DNA of 64,000 nucleotides from Sorangium cellulosum So ce56 (GTDB lineage: Bacteria; Myxococcota_A; Polyangia; Polyangiales; Polyangiaceae), in contig NC_010162.1 of the NCBI RefSeq assembly GCF_000067165.1, positions 6,827,001 through 6,891,000 on the forward strand, written 5' to 3'. Below the pieces are notes generated by a model that was not told where the DNA came from, made no database searches, and worked only from the letters and a program-made list of their open reading frames with translations. Positions 15,839 to 24,169 of the stretch are shown piece by piece (within the stretch, counting starts at the first letter, position 1; each line of letters starts with the position of its first letter). The translations under genes were made by a program, and so were the position numbers.

Positions 15839-18148
15839 GCTCGCCATCGTGTCGCAGAGCACGCCGTCCTCTGTGTCCGGATTCGCGAGAATGGCGCGCA
15901 CGGCGGCGTCGATCTCCGGCGCGAGGGCCGCGCGCTCGGTCTCGGACAGCGACGCCGCCTCGCTGGCCCACCGGCGGAGCCGTTGCTCGGGCGACAGCTC
16001 TCCTCCCGCGCCCCCGGCATTGGGTTCGGCAGCGCTCGGCGAGGCGTCGTCTCCGCCCTCACACGCGGGCGACGACGCGCTGGTATGCACCTCGAGCAAG
16101 GCGCGGACCTCGTGTGGCAAGGTCTTCTGCTGCCAAGATGTCCAGTCGAAGAATTCCGCCCCTTCCTCCAGCGCCCAGCGCAGCGCCGGCTCCCACCGGG
16201 ATGCCGGCAGCACGGCCCAAACCGGATCCGGCATGGCCATCAGCCGATGGCTTGCCTGCGTCCTGCCGATCTGCCCCTCCGCGACCGCGTGGAGCATCCG
16301 CCCGGCGAGCTCCACGGCGCGCGCCGCCGCGACCAGCGGCATCACCGCGGCGATCGCCTCGACGCGATCCTCCTCGCTGAGGTGGTCGCATGTCTCCACC
16401 TCCGCCAGCACCTCGTCCACGAGCGCCGCGCGCTGGTCGCCCTCGGCGAGCGACGCCGCGGTGAAGAGCCCCCTCAGCCGCACGCGCCCGCCGCGCTCCC
16501 GCACCTCGTCGAGGTAGAGCGAGAGGAGGACGCCGCGGGGCGCTCCGGTAGCGAGGTGCGCGGCGCGCCCCAGCGTGTGGAGGATCTCCACGTCGGCCGG
16601 CCGCTCCCGGCGCGCGAGCACCATGCGCAGGTGCTCGCGCTGCTCCTCGGCGGAGAACAGCTCGGCGAATGCAGGGGAGTCGTAGAGCTCCTCGCCGCTC
16701 TGGAGCAGCGCCCAAGCGAGCCGGGCGCGCCGCTCGCCCTCGAGCGAGCGCGCGAACTCCATCACGAGCGCCAGGTGGTCGCCGGCGGCGTGGTGCTCGG
16801 CGAACTCCAGCACCGATTCGAAGCCTCTGTCCGCGCGGATCCTGTCGGCGTGCGTCGGGCCGAAGAGCAGCTGTCCGAGCCGCGACTCCGCCGCTTCGAC
16901 GGGCGGGGGCGCCTCACGCTCCTCCGCCTCCCTCGCCGCCTGCTCCACCCGCTCGCCCAGCACCGCGCGCTCGCGCTCGGTGAGCGACGGCCCATGATCC
17001 GCGGCCCAGTCCGCGATCCATTCGAGCGCATCCGAGGCGGCGTCGCCGAGCGGCTCGATCCGGCAAAACGCCTCGTGAAACAGCGCCGGCGCCCGCGGCT
17101 CTCCTAGGCGCGCCGCGACGCGCAGGAGGGCGCTTGCCGCCGTGACCGGGTTGGCCTCGCCGCGCGCGCACGCGATCGCCTCGTCCGCGAGCGCCGGGCA
17201 CACCGCCACCACCTTCCCGAGCGCCGCAGGCACGTACCGGCTCGTCCGGGCGCGCTCCAGGGCGATCCGCGCGATCCGCGCGCACGACTCGCCCGGATGC
17301 TCGCGCGCCACGGACAGCAGATCGTCGACGTTGTCGAGCCCCTGGCACTCGGCCTCCGACGCGTCGAACATCCCCGCGACCGCGAACGCCTCCGCGGCGC
17401 GCTTGCGCGCCGAGAACCCCCAGCGCGGCCCGTCTTCCGCCTCCTTGGCCTCCAGCGCCGCGCGCAGCCGGACGATCTCGCCGCGCGCCCGCGCGCTATC
17501 TCGGGCGGGCACGAGCGGCAGGAGATCGCACGCCACGAGGAACGCCACGAGCGGCTCCGCCCCGGGGAGCCACCCCTCGATCTCCGATACGGCGCAGGCC
17601 ATCGCCGCATCGGAGAAATATGGCGCGCACGAGCGCAGCGCCTCGCCGCGGCGCGCGCTCAGAGCGCGGATCGCGTCGAGCGCCGCGTCGGGCTGCCCGG
17701 CGCGCGCGAGGCGCACCGCGACCGCGGCCAGCGCCGCCTCGTCAGCGAACCACTCCGCGCCATCGCCGGGCTGCGGCTGCCGTACGAGCGCGAGCACGGC
17801 GCGAAGCGAGGCATCGGGAAACACGCGAAGGTGGTGGAACACGAACACGTGACGGCCCACGAAGTCGATGCGCCGGAGCCCGTCGAGCGCCTCCTCCGCG
17901 CTCCACAGCCCGGCCTCCAGCGCTTTCACGCGAACGCTGAACGGGATATGGCCCTCGGCCCAGTACGCGCGTTCTACAATCTCCCTCGCCCGGAGTTGCT
18001 GCAGCATCGCCTCGGCACGCGCCCGCTCGGCCTCAGCCTCTTCGAACGACCGATCCGCGAGGCGCCATTCTTCGAGGCAGGCGCACGACGTCGCGCCCGC
18101 TGTGGACCTCTCAAGCCCTGAAGGCGCGCGCGTTCCTCTCGATGTCAT
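15614..18148 (-). CDS. Large helical protein of unknown function, 844 aa
   Basis: I do not recognise the family. The sequence is almost wholly helical, rich in Ala/Glu/Arg, with helix pairs 30-40 residues long that suggest HEAT- or TPR-like solenoid packing. There is no signal peptide or membrane segment. A low-complexity hinge near residues 700-725 separates a C-terminal helical domain. The ATG at 18148 is inside an antitoxin-like remnant on the same strand (18111-18221). The first ~47 residues are of poor quality, so the ATG at 18007 is a reasonable alternative start. The reading frame is intact for its whole length. Confidence 0.65.
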   Translation of the reverse strand: MTSRGTRAPSGLERSTAGATSCACLEEWRLADRSFEEAEAERARAEAMLQQLRAREIVERAYWAEGHIPFSVRVKALEAGLWSAEEALDGLRRIDFVGRHVFVFHHLRVFPDASLRAVLALVRQPQPGDGAEWFADEAALAAVAVRLARAGQPDAALDAIRALSARRGEALRSCAPYFSDAAMACAVSEIEGWLPGAEPLVAFLVACDLLPLVPARDSARARGEIVRLRAALEAKEAEDGPRWGFSARKRAAEAFAVAGMFDASEAECQGLDNVDDLLSVAREHPGESCARIARIALERARTSRYVPAALGKVVAVCPALADEAIACARGEANPVTAASALLRVAARLGEPRAPALFHEAFCRIEPLGDAASDALEWIADWAADHGPSLTERERAVLGERVEQAAREAEEREAPPPVEAAESRLGQLLFGPTHADRIRADRGFESVLEFAEHHAAGDHLALVMEFARSLEGERRARLAWALLQSGEELYDSPAFAELFSAEEQREHLRMVLARRERPADVEILHTLGRAAHLATGAPRGVLLSLYLDEVRERGGRVRLRGLFTAASLAEGDQRAALVDEVLAEVETCDHLSEEDRVEAIAAVMPLVAAARAVELAGRMLHAVAEGQIGRTQASHRLMAMPDPVWAVLPASRWEPALRWALEEGAEFFDWTSWQQKTLPHEVRALLEVHTSASSPACEGGDDASPSAAEPNAGGAGGELSPEQRLRRWASEAASLSETERAALAPEIDAAVRAILANPDTEDGVLCDTMASLPGAALRAIWSARACADAWRRTIDISDPALFAYLPSEHYLHADAVLQLILRLGGSSALCDFGRMLVGLQHEPAA

Positions 18149-18221
18149 GGTCGAACTCCTTCGCCACGGCTCCGCGGGCCGAGCGAACCTCTTCGACTAT
18201 CGGATCAGGCTGTCGAATCAC
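18111..18221 (-). pseudogene. Antitoxin-like remnant, decayed copy of the 18312-18554 gene
   Basis: A GTG at 18221-18219 opens 36 codons: M-I-R-Q, then PDPIVEEVRSARGAVAKEF, DHDIERNARAFRA, stop at 18113-18111. This aligns with the intact antitoxin start (TPDPIVDEVRAIRDAIAKEH, NYDIDAIFEALRR) at nearly every second position, so the two are paralogues. It lacks the C-terminal half and overlaps the start of the 844-aa gene. Confidence 0.6.
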
Positions 18222-18222
18222 G

Positions 18223-18306
18223 CTAGTCCTCGACGAGCTCCAGAGGGACATGGACGACCGGCGGCTCACAGCGCGCGTGCGTACTATCGGTTATGTCGTG
18301 CGATTC
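18223..18306 (-). pseudogene. C-terminal scrap of a PIN-type toxin gene
   Basis: About 27 codons ending ARCEPPVVHVPLELVED and TAG (18225-18223) match the end of the intact PIN gene (SGFRPPIICTPEELAFEEK). The scrap sits immediately upstream of the antitoxin remnant in the same order as the intact pair. Together they are the ruin of a second toxin/antitoxin copy. Confidence 0.5.
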
Positions 18307-18311
18307 AGCGC

Positions 18312-18554
18312 TCAGCGATCGCGCGCGCCATCGTCCGCCGCAGTACCCTGCTTGGCGGGCTCTTCCGGCGAGTCCGGCAAGGCGGAATCCTGCAAATCAG
18401 GCGTTCGTCGGGCGACAACTGGAACAGTGGGTGTTCCGCCGGCCGCCCCCTGGCGCCGAAGCGCCTCGAAGATGGCGTCAATGTCATAGTTGTGCTCCTT
18501 GGCGATAGCATCGCGGATCGCACGAACCTCGTCCACAATCGGGTCAGGTGTCAT
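18312..18554 (-). CDS. Antitoxin-like partner of the PIN protein
   Basis: 80 aa from the ATG at 18554-18552, which overlaps the PIN gene stop (ATGA). The N-terminal half (TPDPIVDEVRAIRDAIAKEH, NYDIDAIFEALRR) matches a short protein commonly encoded after PIN-domain genes of this subgroup. The second half is a Pro/Asp-rich disordered tail, as expected for a toxin-wrapping region. The toxin-first order with overlapping frames is normal for this group. Role as antitoxin is inferred from family and position. Confidence 0.7.
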   Translation of the reverse strand: MTPDPIVDEVRAIRDAIAKEHNYDIDAIFEALRRQGAAGGTPTVPVVARRTPDLQDSALPDSPEEPAKQGTAADDGARDR

Positions 18555-19030
18555 GGCTTTTCCTCGAAGGCGAGCTCCTCCGGCGTACAGATGATGGGCG
18601 GCCGAAAGCCACTTTCGCGACACACGGCCTCGATATGCCGACGCATCATCGCGTTGGCGAGATGGGTGCAGTTCCATGTCAGCAGGAAGTTCACGCCGTG
18701 AACCGCAGCGATCGCCACATGCGCAGCGTCGATGGCCGCCTTCCGCGGCATCGCCGCTGCCTCAAGCAGCCTTCGTGCGACGGCCTGCGCCTCGATGCTC
18801 GCCGAAAGGACCGGCAGCCCCTCCGCGGCGGCGAGGCGGCGCGCTGCCGCTGAGGGGTCGCCTCTGCTGGCCTCTGCTACAACGGCCTCGGAGACGACCA
18901 GCTCGAAGCGGTTCCGTCCCGCCCACCACTCGATCGTAATCTGCTGGTGCGCGGCTTGAACCAGATCGCGGCTGGGACGCGCGGTGAGATAGCTCAGGAT
19001 CGAGGTTTCTATGTAGACGCGGGGTTTCAC
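18551..19030 (-). CDS. PIN-domain (VapC-like) toxin
   Basis: 159 aa starting at the GTG at 19030-19028. Upstream codons in the same frame are shadow sequence. Predicted Mg-dependent ribonuclease. RVYIETSILSYLTA is the first strand, with Glu where most VapC proteins have the first Asp, a known variant in this subgroup. VVSEAVVAEASRGD carries the second acid, and KAAIDAAHVAIAAVHGVNFL with LLTWNCTHLAN carries the rest. It overlaps the antitoxin-like gene, and a decayed copy of the pair lies just downstream. Confidence 0.82.
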   Translation of the reverse strand: MKPRVYIETSILSYLTARPSRDLVQAAHQQITIEWWAGRNRFELVVSEAVVAEASRGDPSAAARRLAAAEGLPVLSASIEAQAVARRLLEAAAMPRKAAIDAAHVAIAAVHGVNFLLTWNCTHLANAMMRRHIEAVCRESGFRPPIICTPEELAFEEKP

Positions 19031-19367
19031 CGTACCTTGCCTCTCGCCGCGGGACCGAGGCGCGATCCTAGCAGCCACGCGCGAGCTACGCCGCAGCATC
19101 GTGGCTGCGCCTGCGGGCAGCAACGTACGGCGCCCCTGCGGAAGGGGCCGAGCGACCACTGGGTATCCGAGCGCCCGCCACCCGTCGCACGGATGAAGAT
19201 CACCACGTCCGGTAAGCCAGCGGTCCGCTCCAACGCTTTCCGTCTTTTCCGAAGAAAACAAGATGACGGGGTAGCTCGTATCAGGGGGCGGCGACATCCC
19301 ACGCCGTGCTCCGCTCGCCTCGAAAGGAGCACGGAGAGCGCTGCCCGCAGCCCTCCCCGCCCGCTCC
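19031..19367. other. Intergenic region between the PIN pair and the sensor kinase
   Basis: 337 bp. Nothing recognisable beyond a locally A-rich patch near 19240-19262. It presumably carries the promoter of the toxin/antitoxin pair. Confidence 0.4.
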
Positions 19368-20918
19368 TCACTGCCTCACCGGCAGCTCCACCACGAAGCT
19401 CGCGCCCTCCCCCGGCGCGCTCTCCACCGTCACCGCCCCGCCGTGCGCCTCGACGACGCTCTTCACGATGGCCAGCCCCAGCCCCGTCCCGTCGCGGCCC
19501 TCGTCGGTCGTGAAGAACCTGTCGAAGATCCTCGGCAGGTGCTGCGGCGGCACCCCCGGCCCGCGGTCGCGCACCGCGATCCTCGCCGTCCTCTCCCCTT
19601 CCCGCCCCTCCCCGCCCTCGACGGTCACCACCACCACCTCTCCCGGTGGCGAGAACTTCACCGCGTTGTCGACGAGGTTCAAGAGCGCCGTCTCCAGGTC
19701 CGTCTGCCGCGCCCTTAGCAGCCGCGTCCGCATCTCGTACCGCAGCTCCACCGGCTGCCCGGGGCTCGCGCGCCGCTCCACCACGCGCGCCACGAGCGCC
19801 TCCAGATCGAGCACCGTCATCGCCTCGCTCGAGGCCTCGATCCGGCTCAGCTCCAGCAGCCTCGACACGAGCCGGTCGAGCCGCGCCACGTCGAGCTCGA
19901 TGTTCCGCAAAAAGCGCCGCCGCGCCTCGAGATCGTCCGCCGCCCCCTCGTCGAGCAGCTCGGCGGCGCCCCGGATCGACGTCAGCGGCGACTTGAACTC
20001 GTGCGCCACGTCGGCCGCGAAATCCGAGATGTACCGCAGCCGCGCCCCCAGCCGCTCGTTCATCGCGGCGAACGACTCGCCGAGCTCGCGGATCTCGCCG
20101 CTCCCGGACACAGGGACCACGACGTCGCGCTCGCCGGCCGCAATGCGCTTCGCCGCGCGCGACAGCTTGCCGAGCGGCCTCGAGATCGACCACGCGAGCG
20201 CCAGCGTGACGAGGCCCGTGAACAGGCTCGCGATCACCAGCACCCGGATGAGCCCCGAGCGGATCCGGTGCAGCTCGACCAGCACCGGCTGCGTCGAGCG
20301 GACCACGTACACCGCGCCGACCACCTCGCCGCCCCGCCGGATCGGCTCGGCCAGGAACAGGAAGACCGCCGGCTGCCGCTCCCGCACGCGCGTCCATGCG
20401 CCACGGCGCCCGGCGAGCGCCTCGCGCACCTCCGGGCGGTCCCCGACCTCGGGCCAGCTCTCGCGCGCGTTCTCACCGAAGTGACGCACCCCGCTGGCGA
20501 GATCCGCGAGGCCCGACGAGCCCGGTCCACGGCCGCTCGTCGAGAGAAGACGTGGAACCGCCGGCTCTGGCCCCTCGGGCGGGCCGTTCTCGTGCGAGTC
20601 CACGACGACCGCGCCCGCCCTGTCGAGGATCCGGACACGCGTGCGCGTGTGCCTCGCGGCCTGGGTCAAGACGTAGCGGTGATCGACAGCGCCAAGCTCG
20701 ACACCCCGGTCGAGATCCGACCCGAGCATCGCGGCGACAAGGACCGCCTGGTTCGCCATGTCGCGCTCCAGCGAGCCGAGCAGCTGCCGCTCGTAGAGGC
20801 GCGCGAACTCGAGCCCCGCCACCGGCACGAGCAGCACCACCAGGTTCACGACCAGCAGCCGGACGCGGATCCGGCCGAGCTCCCGGCGCAGGCGCTCGAA
20901 CATCGTACGGCCAGGCAT
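19368..20918 (-). CDS. Sensor histidine kinase
   Basis: 516 aa from the ATG at 20918, 10 nt after the response-regulator stop. An alternative ATG lies at 20903. TM1 at about 19-39, a periplasmic sensor domain to about 230, TM2 at about 235-255 (VLVIASLFTGLVTLALAW), then HAMP. The dimerisation/phosphoacceptor box is DVAHEFKSPLTSIRGAAELL, and the ATPase domain has an N-box (NLVDNAVKFSPPGE), DRGPGVP and GTGLGLAIVKS. Last gene of a five-gene overlapping operon. The cognate partner is the regulator just upstream. The signal is unknown. Confidence 0.93.
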   Translation of the reverse strand: MPGRTMFERLRRELGRIRVRLLVVNLVVLLVPVAGLEFARLYERQLLGSLERDMANQAVLVAAMLGSDLDRGVELGAVDHRYVLTQAARHTRTRVRILDRAGAVVVDSHENGPPEGPEPAVPRLLSTSGRGPGSSGLADLASGVRHFGENARESWPEVGDRPEVREALAGRRGAWTRVRERQPAVFLFLAEPIRRGGEVVGAVYVVRSTQPVLVELHRIRSGLIRVLVIASLFTGLVTLALAWSISRPLGKLSRAAKRIAAGERDVVVPVSGSGEIRELGESFAAMNERLGARLRYISDFAADVAHEFKSPLTSIRGAAELLDEGAADDLEARRRFLRNIELDVARLDRLVSRLLELSRIEASSEAMTVLDLEALVARVVERRASPGQPVELRYEMRTRLLRARQTDLETALLNLVDNAVKFSPPGEVVVVTVEGGEGREGERTARIAVRDRGPGVPPQHLPRIFDRFFTTDEGRDGTGLGLAIVKSVVEAHGGAVTVESAPGEGASFVVELPVRQ

Positions 20919-20928
20919 CGCGGCCCGG

Positions 20929-21633
20929 CTACGCCCCCTGCAGCTTGTAGCCGACGCCGTGCACGGTCGCGATCGGATCGCCGCCAACAACGCGGAACTT
21001 CGCGCGAATGCGGCGAACGTGCGTGTCGATGGTGCGCTCCGTGATCAGGTTGTCGTAGCGGTAGGCGCGCTGCATGAGCTGCCCGCGCGAGAGCACCACC
21101 CCGGGCCGCTCGAGCAGCGCGCCCAGCACGCCGAGCTCCGTCGCCGTGAGCGACACCGGCTGGCCGAGGTACCGCGCCTCGTGACGCTCGGTGTCGACCT
21201 CGATCGGGCCGTGGCGGAGGACCGCGGCGCGCGCGCCGGTGGACGCCGGTGCCGGTGCGGGCGGGGGCGCCTCGGTCCGCCGGAGCAGCGCGCGCACCCG
21301 CGCCACGAGCTCCCGCGGCGAGAACGGCTTCGTGAGGTAGTCGTCGCCGCCGAGCTCCAGGCCGACGATCCGGTCGACCTCGTCGGCGCGCGCCGACAGG
21401 AACAGGATCGGCGTCCTGCTCCCGGCGCGCAGCCGCCGGCACACCTCGAGGCCGTCGAGCTCGGGGAGCATCACGTCCAGCACCACGAGGTCCACCGTGC
21501 CCGCCCCCGCCGCCTCGACGGCGGCGCGCCCGTCGGCCACCGCCGTCACGGCGTACCCCTCCTTTTGCAGGGCGTAGAGCAGCACCTCGCGGATGCGCGC
21601 CTCATCGTCGACGACCAGGATGTGCTTGCTCAC
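20929..21633 (-). CDS. OmpR-family response regulator
   Basis: 234 aa from the GTG at 21633, overlapping the previous stop (GTGA). The receiver domain has HILVVDDEARIR, phosphoacceptor Asp in LVVLDVMLPELDG and Lys in YLTKPFSPREL. A Pro/Ala linker leads to a winged-helix DNA-binding domain (TATELGVLGALLERPG, TERTIDTHVRRIRAKF, TVHGVGYKL). It pairs with the kinase that follows. Translational coupling to three membrane/coiled genes upstream suggests one physiological unit. Confidence 0.93.
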   Translation of the reverse strand: MSKHILVVDDEARIREVLLYALQKEGYAVTAVADGRAAVEAAGAGTVDLVVLDVMLPELDGLEVCRRLRAGSRTPILFLSARADEVDRIVGLELGGDDYLTKPFSPRELVARVRALLRRTEAPPPAPAPASTGARAAVLRHGPIEVDTERHEARYLGQPVSLTATELGVLGALLERPGVVLSRGQLMQRAYRYDNLITERTIDTHVRRIRAKFRVVGGDPIATVHGVGYKLQGA

Positions 21634-22334
21634 GTCGCGATCGGTCCCTCTGTTCCGGCGCCGTGCGCGTCGATCGCCGCGCCGAGGCCCTCCACGCGCG
21701 CCCAGACCTCGGACACGATACCACCGACGCCCTCGACCGAGGATCCGGCGAAGCGCGCCAGCACGAGCTGCGTGCGCAGCGCCTGGACGAGATCCGCGAG
21801 CTCCTCGAGGGCGCGGGCGTCGCGGTCGCGCATCGCCCGCAGGCGCCGGATGTTCTCGAGGTGCAGGTGCGCCGTCGCCAGCGACCGCGCGCCCGCGCCG
21901 CCGCCGCCCCGCTCGATCTCCGCGACGCGCGCCGCGGCGGCGCCCTCGTCGAAGCCGCTCTGGCGCAGCAGCGCGTCGAGCTCCGCGTGGCGGGCGGCGG
22001 CGCGCGCCACCTCGGCCTCGATCCGCGAGGCCGCCTCGCGCGACAGGAGCGCCTCGAACGAGGTGCCGGCGCACGCGCTGACCCCCTCGCGCAGCGCGCC
22101 CAGGACGCGCGAGGCGGCCTCGCCTGCGGCGCCGCCAGGGCGCCCACCGCTCTCTCCGCGGCCCGCCGTGAGCGCAACGGGCGCCCAGATCGGCCAGAGC
22201 GGCACGCAGAGCGCCGCGGACAGGGCGGCGCGGCGGCGCGCGCCGTGGCCGTCAGGGCGCGCGCCGCGGTAGACCGCCACAGCGCACGCGAGCCCCGCGA
22301 TCAGGTACAGGACTGCCAGGTCGCGCAGGCTCAT
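21630..22334 (-). CDS. Membrane-anchored coiled-coil protein of unknown function
   Basis: 234 aa. It overlaps its neighbours by ATGA on one side and GTGA on the other. One or two N-terminal membrane segments (LAVLYLIAGLACAVAVY, then AALCVPLWPIWAPVAL) are followed by a long helical cytoplasmic part (about 95-230) with coiled-coil-like spacing. I do not recognise a family. Being coupled directly to the response regulator, it may be a sensor accessory. That is inference. Confidence 0.7.
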   Translation of the reverse strand: MSLRDLAVLYLIAGLACAVAVYRGARPDGHGARRRAALSAALCVPLWPIWAPVALTAGRGESGGRPGGAAGEAASRVLGALREGVSACAGTSFEALLSREAASRIEAEVARAAARHAELDALLRQSGFDEGAAAARVAEIERGGGGAGARSLATAHLHLENIRRLRAMRDRDARALEELADLVQALRTQLVLARFAGSSVEGVGGIVSEVWARVEGLGAAIDAHGAGTEGPIAT

Positions 22335-23095
22335 CGCTCGCTCCCCGTCAGGCCGTCGCGCGCGCCGCCGTCCTCGTTCTCGTGCGTGGTGCGGTGGCCG
22401 TGCGCGTGGTCGTCCGGATCGGGCGGATGCCCGTCGTCGTCGTAGATCCCGCGCGCAGATCGGAAGCTCCGGAAGAGCGCGTCGGAGAAGCTCCCCTCGC
22501 TGGCGCGCAGGAAGGGGATCGTATTCTCGCTCGGCCGCCCGAGGTAGGGCCGGAGGATCCACGCGGCTTGACCGCCGACGGCGAAGAAGACGGCCATGAA
22601 GGCGACCGCAGTGAGCCAGCGGCCCCGGCCCGCGCCGATGCCCCGCACGAGCACGCCGACCGCCGCGAGGCCCGCGACGGCGTAGGCGAGCCAGGCGGCG
22701 ACCGAGGACGCGTGGTAGCCGAGCCCCACGTCGATGGCCAGCCAGAGCACGGGCGCGAGCGCGAGCAGCACGAGCGACGAGCGGGCCGCCGACGCGAGGG
22801 CGAGCGCGATGACGGACCGCATGGGCCACGGACGGCCGAGCACGGCCGAGAACGCGTGGAGCGCCGGGGCCGAGAGCGCGAGCGTGATCAGCATCGCCAG
22901 CGGCACCTTGATGGCCGCATAGACGATCTGCTCCCTGCCGCGGAAGCTGCCGACCACGCCGCCGAACACGGCCGAGCCGAGGGCGATGGCGCCGAGCGAC
23001 GCGAGCGCGATGGCGCGGATGTCCCTGTCTTCACGGCAGCTCGCGGCCACCTCGGCGGGCGCCCGGAGGAGACGGTTCACGACGGAGGCGCTCAC
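22331..23095 (-). CDS. Polytopic membrane protein (Yip1-like topology)
   Basis: 254 aa from the GTG at 23095, overlapping the previous stop. An N-terminal amphipathic stretch (NRLLRAPAEVAASCRED) is followed by about five membrane segments between residues 30 and 175. A His/Asp-rich tail (YDDDGHPPDPDDHAHGH) could bind metal. Topology and the N-terminal motif resemble Yip1-domain membrane proteins. No catalytic residues are apparent. Confidence 0.68.
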   Translation of the reverse strand: MSASVVNRLLRAPAEVAASCREDRDIRAIALASLGAIALGSAVFGGVVGSFRGREQIVYAAIKVPLAMLITLALSAPALHAFSAVLGRPWPMRSVIALALASAARSSLVLLALAPVLWLAIDVGLGYHASSVAAWLAYAVAGLAAVGVLVRGIGAGRGRWLTAVAFMAVFFAVGGQAAWILRPYLGRPSENTIPFLRASEGSFSDALFRSFRSARGIYDDDGHPPDPDDHAHGHRTTHENEDGGARDGLTGSER

Positions 23096-23823
23096 GATGC
23101 CCCCCCCTTCAGCATCGGGAGCGTCTCCACCCACACGCGCAGCGCGAGCACCGCGGCGAACACCGCGAACCCGACGAGCGCCGCGGTCGCCCCGGAGAGC
23201 CTGACGAGACCGCCGTCGCGCCGGAGCGCCGCGCCGAGATCGCGCAGCAGGACGCCGACGCCGACCACGCCGCCCACCGCGAGGCCGAGCAGCCCCATGA
23301 GGGCCGCCGTCACGTCCGACCCGCCCGTCACCACGAAGAGCGCCGCGGCGGGCGCGAGGCCGCCGAGCACGAGGCCCGTCGAGGCGGCGGCGCGCGCCGT
23401 CGCCGAGAGCGCGCGCCGCGGGTCGAGCGGCGCGTCGAAGAGCGTCAGCACGATCGTGAGCGCCGGCACACCGACGCACGCGACGGCGATCATGGCCGCG
23501 GGGACGCCGGCCGCGTGGCGGACGAACGACACGCCGCCCTGCCGCGCGCCGAGCGAGAGGCCGTACAGCGCCGCGAGGCCGACGCCGACGCCGACGCGGG
23601 ACAGCTCCTCGCGGAGCGAGGCCGGAGGCCCCTCCGCGAGGAGGGCCGCCGTCCAGCCGCGGTGTCCGGCGCCGTCGGTGGGCTCCGCGGCGGGGCCGGG
23701 CACGGGGGCCGCGGGAGCGTCGTCTCGACGCGCCGCGGGCTCGTTTGCGCCGGCGTCCGTGCCGGCCTCGAGCGATGACGTCAGGGGGAGACAGGTAGCT
23801 TGCGCCTGCACGAGGACCTCCAT
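23092..23823 (-). CDS. Membrane protein, first gene of the two-component operon
   Basis: 243 aa. About 60 Ala/Pro-rich residues precede four to five membrane segments (for example GVPAAMIAVACVGVPALTIV and ALMGLLGLAVGGVVGVGVLL). It resembles the following protein in topology, so the two may be distant relatives forming a complex. The ATG at 23823 is used. No strong ribosome-binding site decides between it and internal starts. Confidence 0.65.
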   Translation of the reverse strand: MEVLVQAQATCLPLTSSLEAGTDAGANEPAARRDDAPAAPVPGPAAEPTDGAGHRGWTAALLAEGPPASLREELSRVGVGVGLAALYGLSLGARQGGVSFVRHAAGVPAAMIAVACVGVPALTIVLTLFDAPLDPRRALSATARAAASTGLVLGGLAPAAALFVVTGGSDVTAALMGLLGLAVGGVVGVGVLLRDLGAALRRDGGLVRLSGATAALVGFAVFAAVLALRVWVETLPMLKGGAS

Positions 23824-24169
23824 CGGGGTGAGCGCTGCGCGGCCTGGTCACGGCCGCCGCAGACCTCGATGGGCGTACCCCCCGGGTGAGGCGCACCCGC
23901 GCGCCCAACGAGGAACAAACGCGGAGAGGTTGTGGCGAAGACGTGGCGATGGCCCGCGCCCTCCGGAGCGCCCCGGGGCCGGGACCGCCGGGGCCCGAGG
24001 AGCCCTCCACAGGAGATCTCCCGCGACGGTCCACACGCACATCACAGCCCCTCAGCGCCCGACTCCCGCGATCCATCGACATGTAGATCGGTGTGCGGCA
24101 AACCACACATTGCCGTTTTGTACGTGACGGATCGATGCTTGGCGCGCAGCCATCGCGAGGGAGGAAGTA
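23824..24169. other. Divergent intergenic region
   Basis: 346 bp between the minus-strand membrane operon and the plus-strand flavin enzyme. The 24060-24140 part is lower in G+C and has the look of a promoter region. GAGGGAGGAAG at about 24158 is the ribosome-binding site for the gene at 24170. I see no gene. Confidence 0.45.
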
